From the NCBI GenBank assembly GCA_030833685.1, contig JAURGS010000153.1:1-6090 (forward strand): DNA of 6,090 bases, written 5' to 3'. The notes under the pieces are model-generated. The model ran no database searches. It saw only the letters and a program-made list of their open reading frames with translations, and was not told where the DNA came from. Of the stretch, positions 4,949 to 6,090 are shown piece by piece. Numbering within the stretch: the first letter of the stretch is position 1; each line of letters begins with the position of its first letter. The position numbers and the translations under genes were made by a program. This stretch comes from Rhodoferax sp. (lineage in GTDB: Bacteria > Pseudomonadota > Gammaproteobacteria > Burkholderiales > Burkholderiaceae_C).

Positions 4949-6090
4949 ATGAATACCCAAGACCATGAGTTTGTTTTGCCCCGCGATGACGCCTCACGCA
5001 GGGCTTTGCATAACGAGGTCCATGCGCGACCGCCGGCACGGATCGAGCTACCAGCGCTGATTACTCACATTGCTGTGCTGAACGCGGCGGTGTCCGTCGC
5101 GCAGGAACATGAACACCTGGCGAAACTGCCATTGACGGCCAGCCTGCAGACCGAAGACTTGGCTGGACAATTTTTGAGTCTTCATTTTCAGAAATGCACC
5201 CTGAAATGGGAACGGCATTCGGAGTTCACTGGCTACACCTTGGTGCAGGGATTGGGCGCTGACTTCGCCCTGACAGCTGCGCAACCGGATTTGTCGACGG
5301 CCTTGGCCTTGCCAGGCGACTGGTTACGGTCGATCCCAGGCCAGACTATCTGCGCCATCCAACTGGTGATGCTGGAGGAGGATTCTGGGGACATCCAGGT
5401 CTGGCTCGCGCAGGCACAGCGCTGGTTTGGTGGGCATCCTACTGTTGCATCATCCATGGGAAATCCCGTGCCAACGCGATCTGGGGCCTTAGGACACTCG
5501 CTGGCGATTACCCGATTTCATTTAGAGGACGACGGCTTTGAGCGCATGCTGGTGCTCGCTCACCCGGGAACCAGTCAAAACCGGGCAGGGCGCATTGCCC
5601 AACGACTGCTGGAACTCGAAACATACCGACTGATGGCGCTGCGGGGCTTTCCTATCGCCAGGGGGCTGGGGGCCTCTTTGGCGCAGGCTGAGGCGGCCCT
5701 GGCCAGTATTACCCAGCAACTTGAAATCAAAAGCACCTCGGATCAGTCGCTTTTGGATCAGTTGGTGGCGCTGGCCACTGGCGTGGAACGAATCATGGCT
5801 GAGCACGACTACCGTTTCTCCGCGACTGCGGCTTACCATGCTTTGGTCGAGCAACGTATTCTTGAACTTCGTGAAAAAGCCATCTCGGGGACGCCAACCA
5901 TAGGTGAATTCATGCACCGGCGCCTCTCACCTGCCATGGCTACCGTAGCGGCGACGCGCAAACGATTGAACTCGTTGTCAGAACGCGTTGCCCGAACCAG
6001 CGAGCTTTTGGGCACACGGGTAAACATTGCTACTGAGGAACAAAACCGACAGTTGCTCGAGAAACTGACCAAAGGGCAGGCCATGCAGCT
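4949..6090 (+). CDS. DUF3422 family membrane protein, N-terminal 380 residues (cut by window end)
   Basis: The frame is open from ATG 4949 to the window edge, giving 380 full codons and two bases. It matches DUF3422, a proteobacterial family of unknown function of about 420-440 residues. Recognisable stretches are NEVHARPPARIELP (22-35) near the N-terminus, AQRLLELETYRLMAL (217-231), DYRFSATAAYHALVEQRI (287-304), and TIGEFMHRRLSPAMATV (317-333), followed by a heptad-like helix with RKRLNSLSERVARTSELL (337-354). The family usually ends with two transmembrane helices, which would lie just beyond the window. Residues 245-310 and 335-375 are probably long helices or coiled coils. The start has only a weak upstream GAG. 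The gene is 81 bp after the nitroreductase on the same strand, and co-transcription is possible. No catalytic motif is visible and the function is unknown. Confidence 0.9.
   Translation, partial: MNTQDHEFVLPRDDASRRALHNEVHARPPARIELPALITHIAVLNAAVSVAQEHEHLAKLPLTASLQTEDLAGQFLSLHFQKCTLKWERHSEFTGYTLVQGLGADFALTAAQPDLSTALALPGDWLRSIPGQTICAIQLVMLEEDSGDIQVWLAQAQRWFGGHPTVASSMGNPVPTRSGALGHSLAITRFHLEDDGFERMLVLAHPGTSQNRAGRIAQRLLELETYRLMALRGFPIARGLGASLAQAEAALASITQQLEIKSTSDQSLLDQLVALATGVERIMAEHDYRFSATAAYHALVEQRILELREKAISGTPTIGEFMHRRLSPAMATVAATRKRLNSLSERVARTSELLGTRVNIATEEQNRQLLEKLTKGQAMQ

Noticed and set aside
5522..5917. Minus-strand 131-residue frame opposite the DUF3422 gene
   Set aside because: The sense frame has conserved DUF3422 stretches through this whole segment, so the antisense frame is a shadow.

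Overview
The window reads like chromosomal DNA of a betaproteobacterium of the order Burkholderiales, most likely a Comamonadaceae member near Rhodoferax, Polaromonas or Acidovorax. This is inferred from the protein types, the moderately high G+C and the tight gene packing; no rRNA or other phylogenetic marker is present. Nearly all of the window is coding. No tRNA, IS element, CRISPR array or prophage gene was seen.

Layout. (1) Positions 1-860, plus strand: the hydrophobic C-terminal end of an unidentified membrane protein overlaps by 4 bp the start of rlmB, the 23S rRNA G2251 ribose methyltransferase. (2) Positions 869-3075, minus strand, convergent with rlmB: a two-gene operon. The first gene is an unusual 538-residue ORF joining a membrane-anchored alpha/beta-hydrolase (lipase-like) to the N-terminal half of a split chromate transporter. 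The second, overlapping by ATGA, is the other transporter half. (3) A 117 bp divergent intergenic region at 3076-3192. (4) Positions 3193-4159, plus strand: a small exported monohaem cytochrome c (GTG start) and a NapC/NirT-family tetrahaem quinol dehydrogenase, probably an electron-transfer module from the quinol pool to the periplasm. No terminal reductase is visible. (5) A 108 bp gap rich in short inverted repeats, then a YdjA-type nitroreductase (4268-4867). (6) From 4949 to the window end, the first 380 residues of a DUF3422 membrane protein, cut by the window edge.

How the genes relate: the two chromate transporter halves very likely act together. The cytochrome c and the NapC-like protein very likely form one operon and exchange electrons. 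The nitroreductase and DUF3422 protein follow on the same strand, but nothing ties them functionally to the cytochromes. The points most worth checking are the lipase-ChrA fusion, the apparent replacement of the usual distal Met haem ligand by His in the small cytochrome, and the NapC-like protein without an adjacent reductase. I found no clear sign of a wholly new multi-gene system.
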